Source: Drechslerella dactyloides (Eukaryota > Ascomycota > Orbiliomycetes > Orbiliales > Orbiliaceae). From it: a stretch of DNA of 64,000 nt. Each line of letters begins with the position of its first letter. Position 1 is the stretch's first letter. A program made the translations under genes and the position numbers. Shown here piece after piece: positions 45,277 to 57,204 of the stretch. Below the pieces are notes generated by a model that saw only the letters and a list, made by a program, of their open reading frames with translations, searched no databases and was not told the origin of the DNA. The stretch is from contig JAGTWJ010000008.1 of assembly GCA_020064725.1 (NCBI GenBank), positions 868,001 through 932,000 on the forward strand, in the 5' to 3' direction.

Positions 45277-47012
45277 ATGGCGACGACAGCACAAGAGGAA
45301 GGCTTGATGCGGACGGTGAAGGACCTGTTCGCGGGCGCAGTGGGGGGAATCGCTCAAGTTCTAATAGGTTGCCCGGATAAGCACTATCCCAAACTTAAAG
45401 CGACGTCCGTCGTCTCTTGTTTCCTCGCGCAAATAACTAATCAGATAATTCTGCTGCTTTCCGCTCGTGCATCTGCAGGACAACCTTTCGGTACGAGAAC
45501 ATGAAATGAATTGCAGACATCGCCCGTCCTCGTCCTCAGCCGGTCCCTTCGAGGAGTACCATCCATCCTCCGTACCATACCATAGTGCCATGACGTCCTG
45601 GCCCCACCAGTGTCGATAGGCGAATACGCAGGGCTCATGCATGGGTTTTTCTTGAGTGCGATATAGACATTGTCAAAGTCCGGCTGCAAACGACGTCGCA
45701 GTACTCCGGTGCCCTCGATGCCGCCGCCAGCATCTGGAAGAAGGAAGGTCCATTGGCGTTCTACAAGGGCACCTTGACGCCACTGGTCGGTGTTGGAGCA
45801 TGCGTACGTCCTCCTTCCTTCCTTCCTTCCTTCGTGCTTCGGAGCTTGAAACAAGCGGCACGGTTGACCGATCGAGTTTCGATTGACAATTGACACCCCC
45901 ACGAACCTTCACGTTACAGGTTAGCATACAATTCGGCGCTTTCTATCAGGCGCAGCGGATGCTCGAGCGGTACAACCGTGATAACAAACCTGACCGGAAG
46001 GAGCTTACTCTCGGACAATACTATCTCGCAGGTGCCACCGCTGGCGTTGCTAACAGCGTCATCTCGGGTCCTATCGAGCATATCAGGTTCGCGCCCTTAC
46101 TTTTACCAGAGCTCCTTCTCCCTCCCTTTCAACTCCTCACTGCTTCGATATCGCTGCTCCTCCCGCCTGCTAGCTAGCTAGCTGCAACTCTCAAGCTTGT
46201 TATCACACGACACGCACATATATCCATTGACTACATATCCACACCGCATACGCTTTGATCGATGGATTGATATACTAATCCGAGCCAAGAATCCGGCTGC
46301 AAACCCAACCTCACGGTGCAGACCGTCTCTACAACGGGCCCATAGACTGCATTCGGAAAATCGCCGCCCAGGATGGCGTCCTTAAGGGCATCTATCGCGG
46401 CGAAGCCGTTACGATACTGCGTGAAGCGCAAGCCTACGGCCTGTGGTTCCTCACCTTCGAGTACCTGATGAACCTCGAGGCCAGAGACAAGCGGCGCGAG
46501 GATATCTCGCCGCTCAATATTGCGCTCTACGGCGGCATTGCCGGCGAGATGCTCTGGCTGGGCAGCTACCCGCTCGACGTGGTCAAGTCGAAGATGCAGT
46601 CGGACAAATTTGGCGCCGAACAGCGGTACAGCAGCATGCGCGACTGCTTCAAGCAGACGTGGCGCGCCGAGGGCATGAGGGGCTTCTGGAAGGGAATTGG
46701 GCCAACCATGGTCAGGGCGATGCCCGTCTCTGCGGGTGAGTGTTGACCGGATCGTGACTATGCGTGGTAAATTTGCGTGATTACTAATCGTCGAGTATCT
46801 GGGTTATACAGGGACTTTTGCTGTGTAAGTTGCATAACAATGCCGCCCCGCTCGTCCAATTGCGATTCCCTATCGCGAATTATTGCTCCGCTGTGCGGTG
46901 CTTCTGGAGCTGTCAATTGACGGCCGGTTGGCTAATTGATTGCTGGATAAATGATTGCTGACTTATTTGCGAACCCGACAGTGCGGAACTCACCTTGCGA
47001 CTAATCAAGTGA
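45277..47012 (+). CDS. mitochondrial carrier protein, YMC1/YMC2 type, with two microexons
   Basis: Seven exons (45277-45367, 45479-45490, 45667-45803, 45920-46086, 46290-46735, 46812-46824, 46982-47012) encode 298 residues, the normal size for a six-helix inner-membrane carrier. Three repeats carry the carrier signature: 'QPFDIVKVRLQ', 'SGPIEHIRIRLQTQ' and 'SYPLDVVKSKMQ'. 'KDLFAGAVGGIAQVLIG', 'GTLTPLVGVGACVSIQFG' and 'RIRLQTQ' are close to the YMC subgroup, linked to organic-acid or glycine/glutamate-related transport. The 12-nt exon supplies Gly-Gln-Pro-Phe of the first signature; the 13-nt exon supplies 'GTFAV', followed by 'AELTLRLIK' at the end. Intron donors GTTGCC and GTTCGC (introns 1 and 4) are atypical. 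Substrate not proven. Confidence 0.92.
45814..45832. repeat. (CCTT)n microsatellite in an intron
   Basis: A pyrimidine-only CCTT tandem just after the donor of intron 3 of the mitochondrial carrier. A TAGC tandem (46170-46182) lies in intron 4 of the same gene. Confidence 0.85.
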
Positions 47013-47568
47013 TATAATGCATGTTGATAATTGATAACTGCAGGCGGCGTGCTGCATCCATCTAGACATATACTACATCCTTAGTATTATCCTCTTGGTA
47101 ATGATAATGGATTGTAATTGTAATGGCATACGCTGTGAGCTCGTGGGACTCCCGCTGTGGGGTAGCTGTTGTAGCGACACTCGCCAACTGGCCCGCCCTG
47201 CATGCTTATCCGCACCCAAAAAGAGCTCCGCACTCCGCACCAAATTACTCGCCCGCTGTATCTACCGTGCCGCTGTCCATACATGCATGCTCATTCTCGT
47301 TTTCGTCGTATAACCCTAGTGATATCTATCGGAGATCTCATGCAATTACTTTGAATTTCGGCTTACTTAGGTAAGCTGCTGTGAACCATGAGATATGTAC
47401 TGTACAGTCCATAAATGCATACAATACAGTAAATACACTACGATACATCCCACCAAGTTTCTTATGTACACACGCATGCACCTCAATTGCGACGGGTCCG
47501 CCCGTCTGTATGCACGCGATTATCCAACCAACGGACCCACCGCTGAGTGACCACCCCATCGTAGCCAA
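47013..47568. other. convergent 3' region between the carrier and uS2m genes
   Basis: 556 bp between stop codons. GCATGC words occur near 47284 and 47475. No gene seen. Confidence 0.5.
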
Positions 47569-49192
47569 TCAATCTCTGTAGCTGATTGGCGTCGCTGAGC
47601 CCTCGAGCTCGCGAACTCGGGCTTCCGACGCTGCGTCCTCGGCTTCCTGCTCCATCTCCGCCTTCGCTGTGGCCTCGTCCTCCCGTCTCTTGGCTTCCCG
47701 TAGACGTCTTCGCTCCTGCATAATTCCTTCCCGGCGAGCCTTCTCGGCCTCGTAACGTGCCAGCCGGCCCTCCTGCCCGGCCTTGCCCAGGATGCCTACG
47801 ATCAGCTGCACGCTGCGTAGACTAGATATCGCGCCGAATTGTAATCGCGTCAGCGTTTCGTTCGCAGTTGACTTTCGGACCCGCCTGATGACCGTGCAGA
47901 GCGAACGTATGGAACAGAATCACCTCAAACGGCGTGAATGAACGCGCACGGCGAGACAAATAACAAGAAAATAAAGAAGGATGGAGCTCCTACCTGTCGT
48001 CGTTCGCGGGAATCGGGTACGTCACACACGTCGGGTCGACGTCCGTATCGATGATTCCAATCGTGGGAATCCGATACTGCGCGCACTCTTGCAACATCGT
48101 CCGGTTCTCCAGCGGATTCATACACACCACCAGATCCGGCCGCGCGGCCGCCATGCCAGCCGGCACCTGCAGCGTATCGCCGGTCTGAAACTGCGAAGGG
48201 TCAGCCTTGACTCCTGCCGACAGCCGGCTCTCGGCCTCGCGCGCCATCCGCTCCTGCAGCGCCAGCTTCTGCTTGGCCGTCAGCTTGACCTCCCGGTCGA
48301 ACGCGTCGAGGACGCGGAGTTTCTGTCCCGCGAGCAGCTGGTCTTTATTGGTGATGGTGCCGGGGATCCACCGCTCGGTGATATAGTAGCCGCGCGTGCG
48401 GCGTGCGGCCTCGACGATAGCGCGCTCCTGCCCGTCGCGAGTCCCGACGAAGATTATGAGCCCACCGGAGCGGGAGACGCCGTGGACGATTTTGGCTGCT
48501 CGGCGCAGATGCGCGGCGATGACGTCGAGGGAGATGAGGTGGATGCCCTGCCGGATGCCGAAGATGTAGCGCTGGTTACCCGGGTTCCAGAGCGCGGTGG
48601 CATGGCCGAGGTGCGCGCCGGACGCGAGGAGGAGTTCGAGGGTGATGTCACGGGGTGAGGGTGGATTGGTGATGAGTTCGTGCGGTTTGTAGTGGGGTTC
48701 GATGTTCGCGCCGAGTTTCGATTCTTCGGCCCCTGGGTACCGTGAGTATTAGCACCTGTATCTATCTCGTCGAACGGCCTGATATCGCAGTGTACGCGAC
48801 CAATTGGTCCATTCGTGTGTTTGTAGATGGTGTAGGTGCTCCGTACTTGCAGCCTTCCGTATATAATACGAATCCAGGTTCGTCAACGGCTGGTCCCCCA
48901 GCGTCGGCCGCTGCCGCGGCGTCTCAAGTACTTGCACAGGCTTTGACGCCGCATGCTTCACCTGCTCGTCAAAGTCGACTAGCAGCGGGCCCTCCGGCGG
49001 CGGGGCATCGCTACCGGATGGCGTCGTGGTGTCTGTCGATAGACATCGATGCGGGCGTCGGGACAGGCTAAACCGTGATAGTGCTCCTGCATGCACAGCA
49101 TCGATTAGCATACACGCAGCCACAGGGAGTAATTATGGGAAGCACGTACTTGAGGACTGCGACGAGAGGGCTGCGACTCGCCGTGGTATCAT
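47569..49192 (-). CDS. MRP4: mitochondrial small ribosomal subunit protein uS2m (MRP4)
   Basis: Four exons (49150-49192, 48847-49086, 47994-48732, 47569-47812) encode 421 residues. The first small exon gives a classic targeting sequence 'MIPRRVAALSSQSS' that continues as 'RALSRFSLSRRPHRCLST'; an ATG at 49111 lies inside intron 1 and is not the start. The uS2 domain shows 'LELLLASGAHLGHATALWNP', 'YIFGIRQGIHLISLD', 'GGLIIFVGTRDGQERAI' and 'ARPDLVVCMNPLENRTM' with 'PTIGIIDTDVDP'. After the last intron a charged coiled-coil extension of ~80 residues follows ('EKARREGIMQERRRLREAKR'). uS2m is part of the mitoribosomal small subunit head/platform region. Confidence 0.92.
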
Positions 49193-49848
49193 GGTTCCGT
49201 TGCAGTTGCCGTGGCCGGGCTGTCAGCACCCATCGAGTCGTTCGTTTGATATCTCAAAAGTAGTGGCGGTGCAGTGTGCATGTGGTGTTGAAAAAAACGA
49301 TAACAGCAGTTCCACGACTTCACACCAACGCATTTGCGCCACCGAACCTCACAATTTAAGTTTGGGAGAGGTAAGTATCTTCACGTCGTCTATTTACATA
49401 TAAACAACTGCTCGTTCGAAGGATGAATTATGTACACACAGAATATGATCTCTCTTTCAGATCTCCCTCAACGTACACCGCGGGCACTTACTCCCCAAGC
49501 CCCGACTAGTTATCGATACAATACATGGTAGAAACAACCAAAATTACAAGATAAGTATTAAAGATCAAAAAAAGATGATACTAACATCACCTCAGGCTTT
49601 TAAGACGGCGCCCTGTGATAACCCTATATTAAACCAAAAGAAAAGAATTTTGAGATAAACCAAAATTTGTCGGCGAGCGCTGGCCTGCCTGCTCAATGAA
49701 CATATAACGCCGAACCCCCCCGCCGGACACCCTAACTAAACTTACCAACAGAAAACAAATTTGGTATCTTCTTGCAGCAACGATGACACATCCAGAGAGA
49801 TAAAGACTGAGTCGAGTATGAGGCTATGAGAAAACGAGCAGAAATTTC
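49193..49848. other. intergenic region between WC-1 3' end and uS2m promoter
   Basis: 656 bp between two - strand genes, AT-rich from 49500 to 49670. It holds the uS2m promoter near 49193 and the WC-1 3' UTR. No gene seen. Confidence 0.5.
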
Positions 49849-52800
49849 TTATTTTGGAGCTGGTGCCGTAGGCGCCAAGGGCGCCGCGGGCTCCGCCGGC
49901 GTTGCTGATGTTGTAGATGCTGCGGATATTGGCGTGACCCCATTGGCTTCTTTCTGCGCGTCAGCCGGTGTCGGCTGTTCAGATGAGGAGGTGGTCTCCT
50001 CAGCAGCGCTTACGGTGTTACTGGCAGTAGCGTTCGTCTGATCCGCCCCAGAATTCGTCCGACTGATCGGCGCCTCTGTTCGAGGCGATGGTCCATCGGG
50101 ATTGCTCATTGTGCTGATAGTCGTGCCGATATTACTCATATCCAGCGGCTGTGCCTCGCCCAAATTCGAGTTCGACCCTTGTGTATTGCGAGGAGAAGCC
50201 TTGCCCATCTGTTTCCGCGACGCGGGTTTTCGTTAGCCAATGTATCCATCGAAGATACTATGTTCACACAAGCCAGTCGAGCGTCGGTGAGAACGCGAGT
50301 GTTCTGGGGTGAACCTACCAGTTTGGCGTATCGTAAGCCGCAGCTATTGCACAGATCCCGCTTCCCGGACGGCCCTCTTCTCCATTCCGGAGTGTTTTTC
50401 GTATGGCAGTTCGCGCAGTCCTTCTCTAGGGCATCGGCGCCCTTCTTCCTCTTCCTCCGCTTCTTCATCTGGAGTAGCGTGGCGCATTCCTCAGTTAATC
50501 TTTTATTCGTCCGCTGCATCTGTCGCAGCTCGAACTGCCAACTGCTGCTTCTTGTTGTCTTCAGCTCGTCGAACAAGTTTTCGTCTTGATCTTCTGAGTT
50601 TCCGTTCTTTGGGGCGTTGGCGTCGTCGGGAGGAGCTGATTGGTCGTCTGCCGGTCCCTGCGTCGCTGTTCTGTCCAGCGATGACGAGGCGACTGACCAT
50701 GCTGGCGTCGGATTCCTCGGAGTTATGCTTCCCGCATCACTTGCTGCGCTGCGAGTGCTATTGGCTGCCGAGTTCCTTGAGTGTTTGAGTAGCTTTGTCT
50801 GCGCAATCACAAACGTCGGTTTCCGTCGTGGGTCCTCGATGTCCGGGAAGAAGGTGGTGGTCGCCTGCAAGAATTGCCCTCGACGATTCTGCAACTCGTG
50901 CTTTACCGTTACCCTCTTTCCCAACCGTGTAGAGTCCAGGGCTTTGTTCAATTCCAATCGACAGTCTGGTCGCATCAGCGCTTGTAAGCTGGTCCCGATC
51001 ATCTCACTCGGATCCCTATCCAGTAGCGCCTTAGTGTTGCTAGGAACGAAGAGAAACATCCCACTGATGGACAGCTTGCACCACATTTCGTTCTCGCCAA
51101 TCCCGCCACTGGCATGGACCTCCTTCCACGGGAGCTTGTAGACCGGCCGCTCTCGTCCCACTAGGATGATGCATTTCCGACCTTTCCCTTGCTCGATGTG
51201 CAGAGACCCGTGGCTTTCAAACCACACATAGCCGCTGTATTTTCGTCGGATTCTAAACACAATGTTTACCATGGATCCTGTCGACGTGTCTTTCAAGTCT
51301 CTTGTGACCGGAACGATATCGCTGGGGTGGCAGACCGACGATAATGCCGTTCCAACCAGCTCCGACGGATCGTACTCCAGGACAGACCGTATCGAAGGCG
51401 AGCAGTACATGAAGAGCCCCTTGAGAGAGAGGACGTGAACCACATCGTCCGTGTTTTCGAGTAGAATCTTGTCCCATAGTCTTCTTGCCCCGTCGTTATC
51501 AACACCACCCAGCGACTGCAGGACCCTCGAAACATCTTCTTTGCTGATACTTGTGCCAGGGGGCTGTTGCCGCAATTCCGCCGGCGGTTGTAGGTAATAA
51601 CTTGGCGGTTCCCTGTGTTGGTAGTTGATTTGTATAGTGCCATCTGTTGCAGTGTTCGTGAGCAGCGAGATTATAGAGGGGCTTTCAAAAAAAAATGGTT
51701 TGGTCTATCACCTACCTCGATTCTTATTCATGATCGACCCCGGCTGGTCCACCAAATCGACCTGGAACCCTGCTCGAGCATTAGCAATTCTGTACAGCTT
51801 AAAAGTGTTCCCGATTCGATCATGACGTCAGGAGCAGGTCATCGTACCGACTACGTAAACAACATCGTTACCATCCCACGTAATGGGAATGGTGGTGAGC
51901 AAGTTCATAAAAGGCTGCCCGCCTTTCCGATAGTTGATCAGTGAAACCTGAGCTTCGTCCAACTCGTCGCATTGCTGCTTGAGGTACCTGACCGACTCCT
52001 CGTCGACGTATTTCCGCTTCGAGCCTCTTTCAACATCGCCATTGGGGGATTGCAGGAATCGACAGTTCCGTCCGAGGATTTCGTGTTTGGTGTATCCAGT
52101 TAGTCGTTCAAACGTCGCGCTGCAGTAAACAATTGGCATGTCGAATTTTCGCGCATCGCAAACAACAAAAGCGCACGACATATCGACGGCACCAATGTTG
52201 ATTTTCGGATTCGCTCTTGTCGCCACTCGCATCTTTATCGTATCGTTCTTTGTTCAGCTTTGACACTCGAAATAGGGCCACGAATCACCGGAGAGGATAT
52301 CACTTACGAGAACCCCAACCATGTCGAACCCGCTAGAGGAATATATATTCTCCATCTTGATGCTCCCTGTATTGAACGGCACTGCCTGCCGATCGGCGCG
52401 AGCCGGTGGTCTGGGTGGTACTAAAATTCGAGTCAGGACTGTCCCAGCTCTGACCTTACGCATCCGCATTCACGGGTTAGGGGTTGTCTGGATATCACTA
52501 ACATGCTGCCGCGACTGCTTGTACATCAACCGGTGCAACCATTTCCGGTGCCAGTGTCACGGGGGTCGTGTCCATTACATCTGCCAAAGAATTCTGCCGG
52601 CTCTGGACCTCGGGAGGCAATGCAGGGTCGAAGGTCTGTAGCTGAGGGGGCATTATCAAGGGCTCAGCGAAGTTGCCCATGTCCAGCAGCCCAGCTCCGG
52701 ACCCAGTTGTCGTCTGAGGCGAAATAAACATAGATGGCTCGAACGCATTGGTGGCCATAGGGAGACCCGTTGTCGTCAACGACTGAAGACCCATATCGAG

Positions 52801-53133
52801 TGTAGGTTGTGGTTCCGGAAGGCCGGTGAAGGGGTTGAAGCTCAGCGGGAATCCAGCCATACTTTGCCTGCGAATCTCCCGGATGTTTTCCTGCATGATC
52901 GCGTCATCCAGGTCGTTCTGAGCGAGGAGCGAAGCAGCTGTATCCATGTTATCGTCGAGAACCGGGCCTAACGATGCGGTGACGTCCTCCATGCTGGTGC
53001 CTGCGATACTCGGATGATGGAGAGCTGAGGACATGGCTTCCGAGGTGGGAATCATGGTGCTCTGCATATCCGTTGGAAATAACGTGTACATGTCCTCCAT
53101 CTCGTCCATCACCACCATGTCGTTGGGATCCAT
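49849..53133 (-). CDS. wc-1: white collar 1 blue-light receptor and GATA transcription factor
   Basis: Six exons (52503-53133, 52308-52420, 51848-52232, 51716-51769, 50319-51643, 49849-50208) encode 955 residues. The LOV domain (about 256-385) has the flavin-binding 'GRNCRFLQ' with the photoactive Cys305, after 'GAVDMSCAFVVCD'. Two further PAS domains follow ('DDVVHVLSLKGLFMYCSPS' and 'MWCKLSISGMFLFVPS'). The C-terminal GATA zinc finger has C804, C807, C826 and C829 ('CANCHTKNTPEWRRGPSGK'), and a basic region 'KKRRKRKKG' precedes it. The C-terminal tail is Ser/Thr/Pro/Ala-rich. WC-1 pairs with WC-2 and activates light-responsive and clock genes. No long polyglutamine tract is seen, unlike Neurospora. 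The last intron (50209-50318) falls directly after the zinc finger. Confidence 0.96.
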
Positions 53134-54791
53134 CGTGACGATTCACTCCCGGCCTTCCTCCTGAGCGGAAGTTTCTGCCTGCAATATTCGGTTTTGATTC
53201 CGACTGATTGATAAATGGAAAAAACAGAGACAGGCGGTCGGACGGCAGTCTTAGTGGACACCCATCGAAGTGGTAAGGTGTTTTGATATGGCCGGACGCT
53301 GTCTTGTCGATCGGGCTCCTATTAATCTTCGCGACGTGTACAAAAGGCGCGTCTGGTATTATCGTAGATACGGATCGATAGATGGTTGGCCGGACGGATA
53401 TAGATATGCAGCGGCTCTCGTTTTTGTATCACCGAGCGTCGTTCGGACTTCTGCGAGCGTGGAGAGGTCGTCAGTCCAAAGACGAACTCAAATTCAGATG
53501 CACTAACCCTGATATACGGACGACCAAGCAAGCAAGCAAGCTCAAGAAAGCATGGCCAGATTACAAACTTTCTGCGCGCTAGGAGTGTGCATCAGGTGGG
53601 AGATGTGCAGAGGCTAATGCATATAGGTGACAAGGTTGGGAGGATATAGGTCATTGTGTGTATGTATGTACTGTCCGTACATGGCGTACATACCTCTGTC
53701 CGCACATCCAGAGGGAAAACTCGGAAAACTGTGAAAGAAAGAAAGATGGCTTACAGTTGTGGAGCAGTGGCATCCGCCACCCCTGCCGGATGGTCTCCGT
53801 ATGCGCTGTATGTAATATTACGCACCCCGTGCAGGCAAAGACAGGCCTCCCCAGAAAAATGGCAAAGGCGAAATATCGAATGTCGCAGGATGGGAGATGC
53901 GACAAATCCGATGCGAGACCAGGACAGCTTATGCAGCCGCCACCAAACCCAAGCACCAATCCACTCGACAGCCGACCGCTTTCGTCTGGTATCGATCCTG
54001 TGCTATACTAGCTCGCTGAGGAGGTCGTCTTCCGTCAGCCGGGGAGCTACAGCGGCGGCATTAGGTAGCAGGAATGGAAGGGGCCGAGGTAGCTGGAGGA
54101 GGCCCCGGCGGGTGGGGAGTTGCAGTGCGGGAGGGCAGGCCGCACTGAGCTCGGCAGTTTGCTCGCACACGACAATTTCGTATCCGATGGAACGGCTATT
54201 GGAGCGTCGAGGGGAAAGGCCAACGATGGGAAACCTGAAATTGCTCACGTCGTCCGGGTCCGGGTCGATGGGGGGAAGAGGAGCGGAGGTGAGGGCAAAC
54301 ATCAGAGGTTAAGTTAAATCTGGCGATGGATCTCCAGTTGCGGTTCCAGGACAAGCCCGCCTCCTGACAGCTGCGTGCTGCTGTGCTTCCGACTCCAGAA
54401 GTAACTACACGTACGCGCCACGGGCCGGCTCCACTCTCTCGCAGCATGATATCACAGCTTCGGTCCTGTGGAGGCCAGTCTTCGCATCCTCTCGACAAAA
54501 AACCGGTTTTTTTCTCGCGTCCGGCAAGGGTCAAGCCACGATAGCAGGCCGTGGCCGAGGCTAGCCCGCCTGGGAGCCCGCGACTAGCTGCGGCGGCTAC
54601 ATGTAAGGGACCTCAAAGCGCAGGGTCCAGCCCACCATCCAAACTAACAGGTTTCTGAATAAGCATGCAAGGCGGATAATCGTGTAGATGCAATATAAAA
54701 AAAAACGGAGGTGCGCTTGTGACAATGCTATATATTACAACTGAAGATCTATATCAAATGATGCCGGCGTCCCTCCTGCAATATATCGGTT
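53134..54791. other. WC-1 upstream region, 1.66 kb
   Basis: It lies between the WC-1 start and the NOP9 stop, both on the - strand. Near 53366-53385 there are closely spaced GAT words (AGATACGGATCGATAGATGG), similar in type to light-response elements bound by the WC complex. An open frame at 54003-54302 (- strand) is Pro/Leu-rich and has no recognisable domain; I do not call it a gene. Confidence 0.45.
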
Positions 54792-57204
54792 TCACGCACT
54801 CGACTTGCGCTTTTTCGCTACGGCATCTTTGGCAGGGTTCTTCGGCTTCGACTTGTCGGTTTCTTCCTTCTTGGCCGCGGCGGCCTGTGCGTGTCGTTCG
54901 CTCGCGATCTAGATCCCAACCAGATTTAATTAGCACCGCACATCACCAACGTTACGTCCACCGGGGCCGATTCTCACCTGAAGCGCACTCTTCTTGGCCT
55001 CGCTGTTCGCGCCCAGGCCGTTCCAATCGTGCCTCCGCGTTTTGTACACGTCCAGCTTCCAATTCCGCCATACCGCCCTCCCGTAGAACGAGTCGCGCAT
55101 GCTTCTCTCCGCTGCCACCAGTTCCTCCGCGACCCTCTGCCGCTGCAGCTTCACTCCACTGGCCGTCGCCCCCCACAGCGCGTCCACAATGTGCGACCCG
55201 ATGGGATGCACCGCCAGATCCCCAATCGACCCTGCGAGCAGACCGACGAACTTGCGCTTGTACGCGACGTCCGCCGGGTCGGCCGTCAGGCTCTTCTGAA
55301 TCGCATGCGACGCGGTCTGATGCTTGCATAGCCGTCTGATGACCGTGCCGGAGCACAACGTTATGCTGTAAACATAAACAATGTCAGCGAAAACTTCATC
55401 TAAAAATGTGATATATCAAGACGTAGCCCTTACCAGTCTTTGACTCTCGCCGAACACCTCCCGGGGACTGTCAGCAGCGCCTGCACCAGTAGCGATGCAT
55501 GCAGCTGGCCCGGGTTCCTCGCTTCCTTCTCTTGCGGTGTGTCATTGGCCTCCAGCTTCTCCAGCTCCCCGGTTCTCACCTCCAACATCTTGAGCAGCAG
55601 GTCCTCTCCGTCATCTCCTCCCCAAACCGCAAACAAGGAATCGCAGAACCCATCCGTATCAACTCCATGCTTCCCGCTATTCTCAATCACCGCCCTTACC
55701 ACTGCCACCCGATGGTTCTCCAACAGCGCGGGTAGCGCATCCTTCAGCTCCTCCACCGCACCCTTGAACTCACGCCCTTCCACCTTCTCCAGCACCTTGA
55801 CGACCACAAAGCTCGCAGTCTCGCTCACCGCCAGCTTGCCCATCTGGCCCTTGAAATACAGCTCGTACAGCTGCCCGAACGTCTTCTTCGGCACACACGC
55901 CATCACGCGCTCCAACAGGTGCGAGCCAACCTTATCCTGCAGCAGCATCTTGACAAACGACCTCGTCGCATCAACGTCACGCTCCTCCTCGCCGGGCAAA
56001 TCCAGCAACAGCTTCCCAACCAACGACTGCTCTATCCGCGTCTTGTGTTTCCTCGACCGGCCCAAGTCCAGCTCTATCAGCAGCTGCAGCGTCGGGCTGC
56101 CCAAGCTGTCTGTCGCAAGGTTTCTGATGCTCGTGCGGTCGATATCCGCGGTAATCGTATTGATGATCTTGCTGAGCGCCTCTCTGAATGACTCCGGTAC
56201 AGGTCGCGCCTGTCCCTTGACGGCAGTGCTGCCATCCGCTTTCTCCACAGAAGCCACTGAAATCTTCTCTTTCTTCTTGCTGTGCATGAGCGCCTTGTAC
56301 GTCGGCGAATCCAACGGCGCGCCAGCTAGTACGAGAAATAGCGTCCGTAGCGCGTGCGCACCAAACTCGTTCATCAGCAGGCCGTCTATCGACGACTCCA
56401 GCTCCGTCATTGTGTACAAGAACAGACTCTCAGCGGACACGTAGCTCCCTTCTGCATCGGCGGGTGCGTTAGGCTCGAGGTATTCCGTCGCGGCTACCGC
56501 CGCCGCAGCTCTAAACAGCGCCTCGCAGCAATGCGACGCAAATCGATGCGACATGAGGTGATTGAAACTATGATGAATGCCGTTGACGTGAAATTAGCCA
56601 TCAACCCAAACTTCCCATCGCCATATTTGATCCCAGTGTGCCAAGAGTACATACTGCCCGTGAAACCGCTGGAAGATAACTTTCACCCGCTCCGCATCCG
56701 CCAGGGACAGCAGCTTCTCCAGCAGCCGCGAGCAACCCTGACTGCACGCCATCTTGAGCTCCTTGCTCTCCGCCTCCTTCAGCACGTTCGCCAGAAACGC
56801 CTCCCGCTCTATCCAGAGACGAGCATATTGTCAGCCAGCCATTCAATCATCTTATTCCGTCGTATCCACCTCGCGAGTGCGAGCGTTCGCTAAAAATATA
56901 GTAAAGTACCTTCATCGCTGTTGAATTGGTTCGCCTCGAGCATTTCGTCCGCCTTGCGGAAATACTCCCCCTCAGCTTCATCCAACAGGCCGAAAAACGT
57001 CGCACCGGGCGCAATCGCAGACCCGAACGGCAGCGCTGCAGTGACGCCCGTCGTGCTCGTCTCGCCGGACGCGACGAACGCCTGCGCGCTGAGTGACAGG
57101 CCCTGCGGCGCCGTCGCAGCGCCGGTGGTATCGTCGCCGGATTCATGGTCGAGTTTCTGCCGTTTGGCGGCACGGCGGCCGCGTTTCTTGAGTTCCTTCG
57201 GCAT
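54792..57204 (-). CDS. NOP9: nucleolar pumilio-like protein NOP9
   Basis: Five exons (56910-57204, 56655-56808, 55434-56567, 54978-55365, 54792-54908) encode 695 residues with consistent phases. The N-terminus is basic ('MPKELKKRGRRAAKRQKLD'), typical of nucleolar proteins. The body is made of pumilio-type helical repeats with motifs such as 'MACSQGCSRLLEKLL', 'MSHRFASHCCEALF', 'NEFGAHALRTLFLVL', 'QDKVGSHLLERVMA' and 'VHPIGSHIVDALW'. The end carries 'RRHDWNGLGANSEAKKSALQ' and a Lys-rich tail. Nop9 binds pre-18S rRNA in the 20S/ITS1 region and restrains Nob1 cleavage during small-subunit assembly in yeast (666 aa). Confidence 0.95.

Noticed and set aside
45361..45513. Carrier exon 1 continuing past 45367 without splicing
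   Set aside because: The frame loses the PFD signature; the 12-nt exon at 45479-45490 restores it.
54003..54302. 99-codon - strand frame upstream of WC-1
   Set aside because: Biased Pro/Leu composition, no domain, no supporting splice sites.
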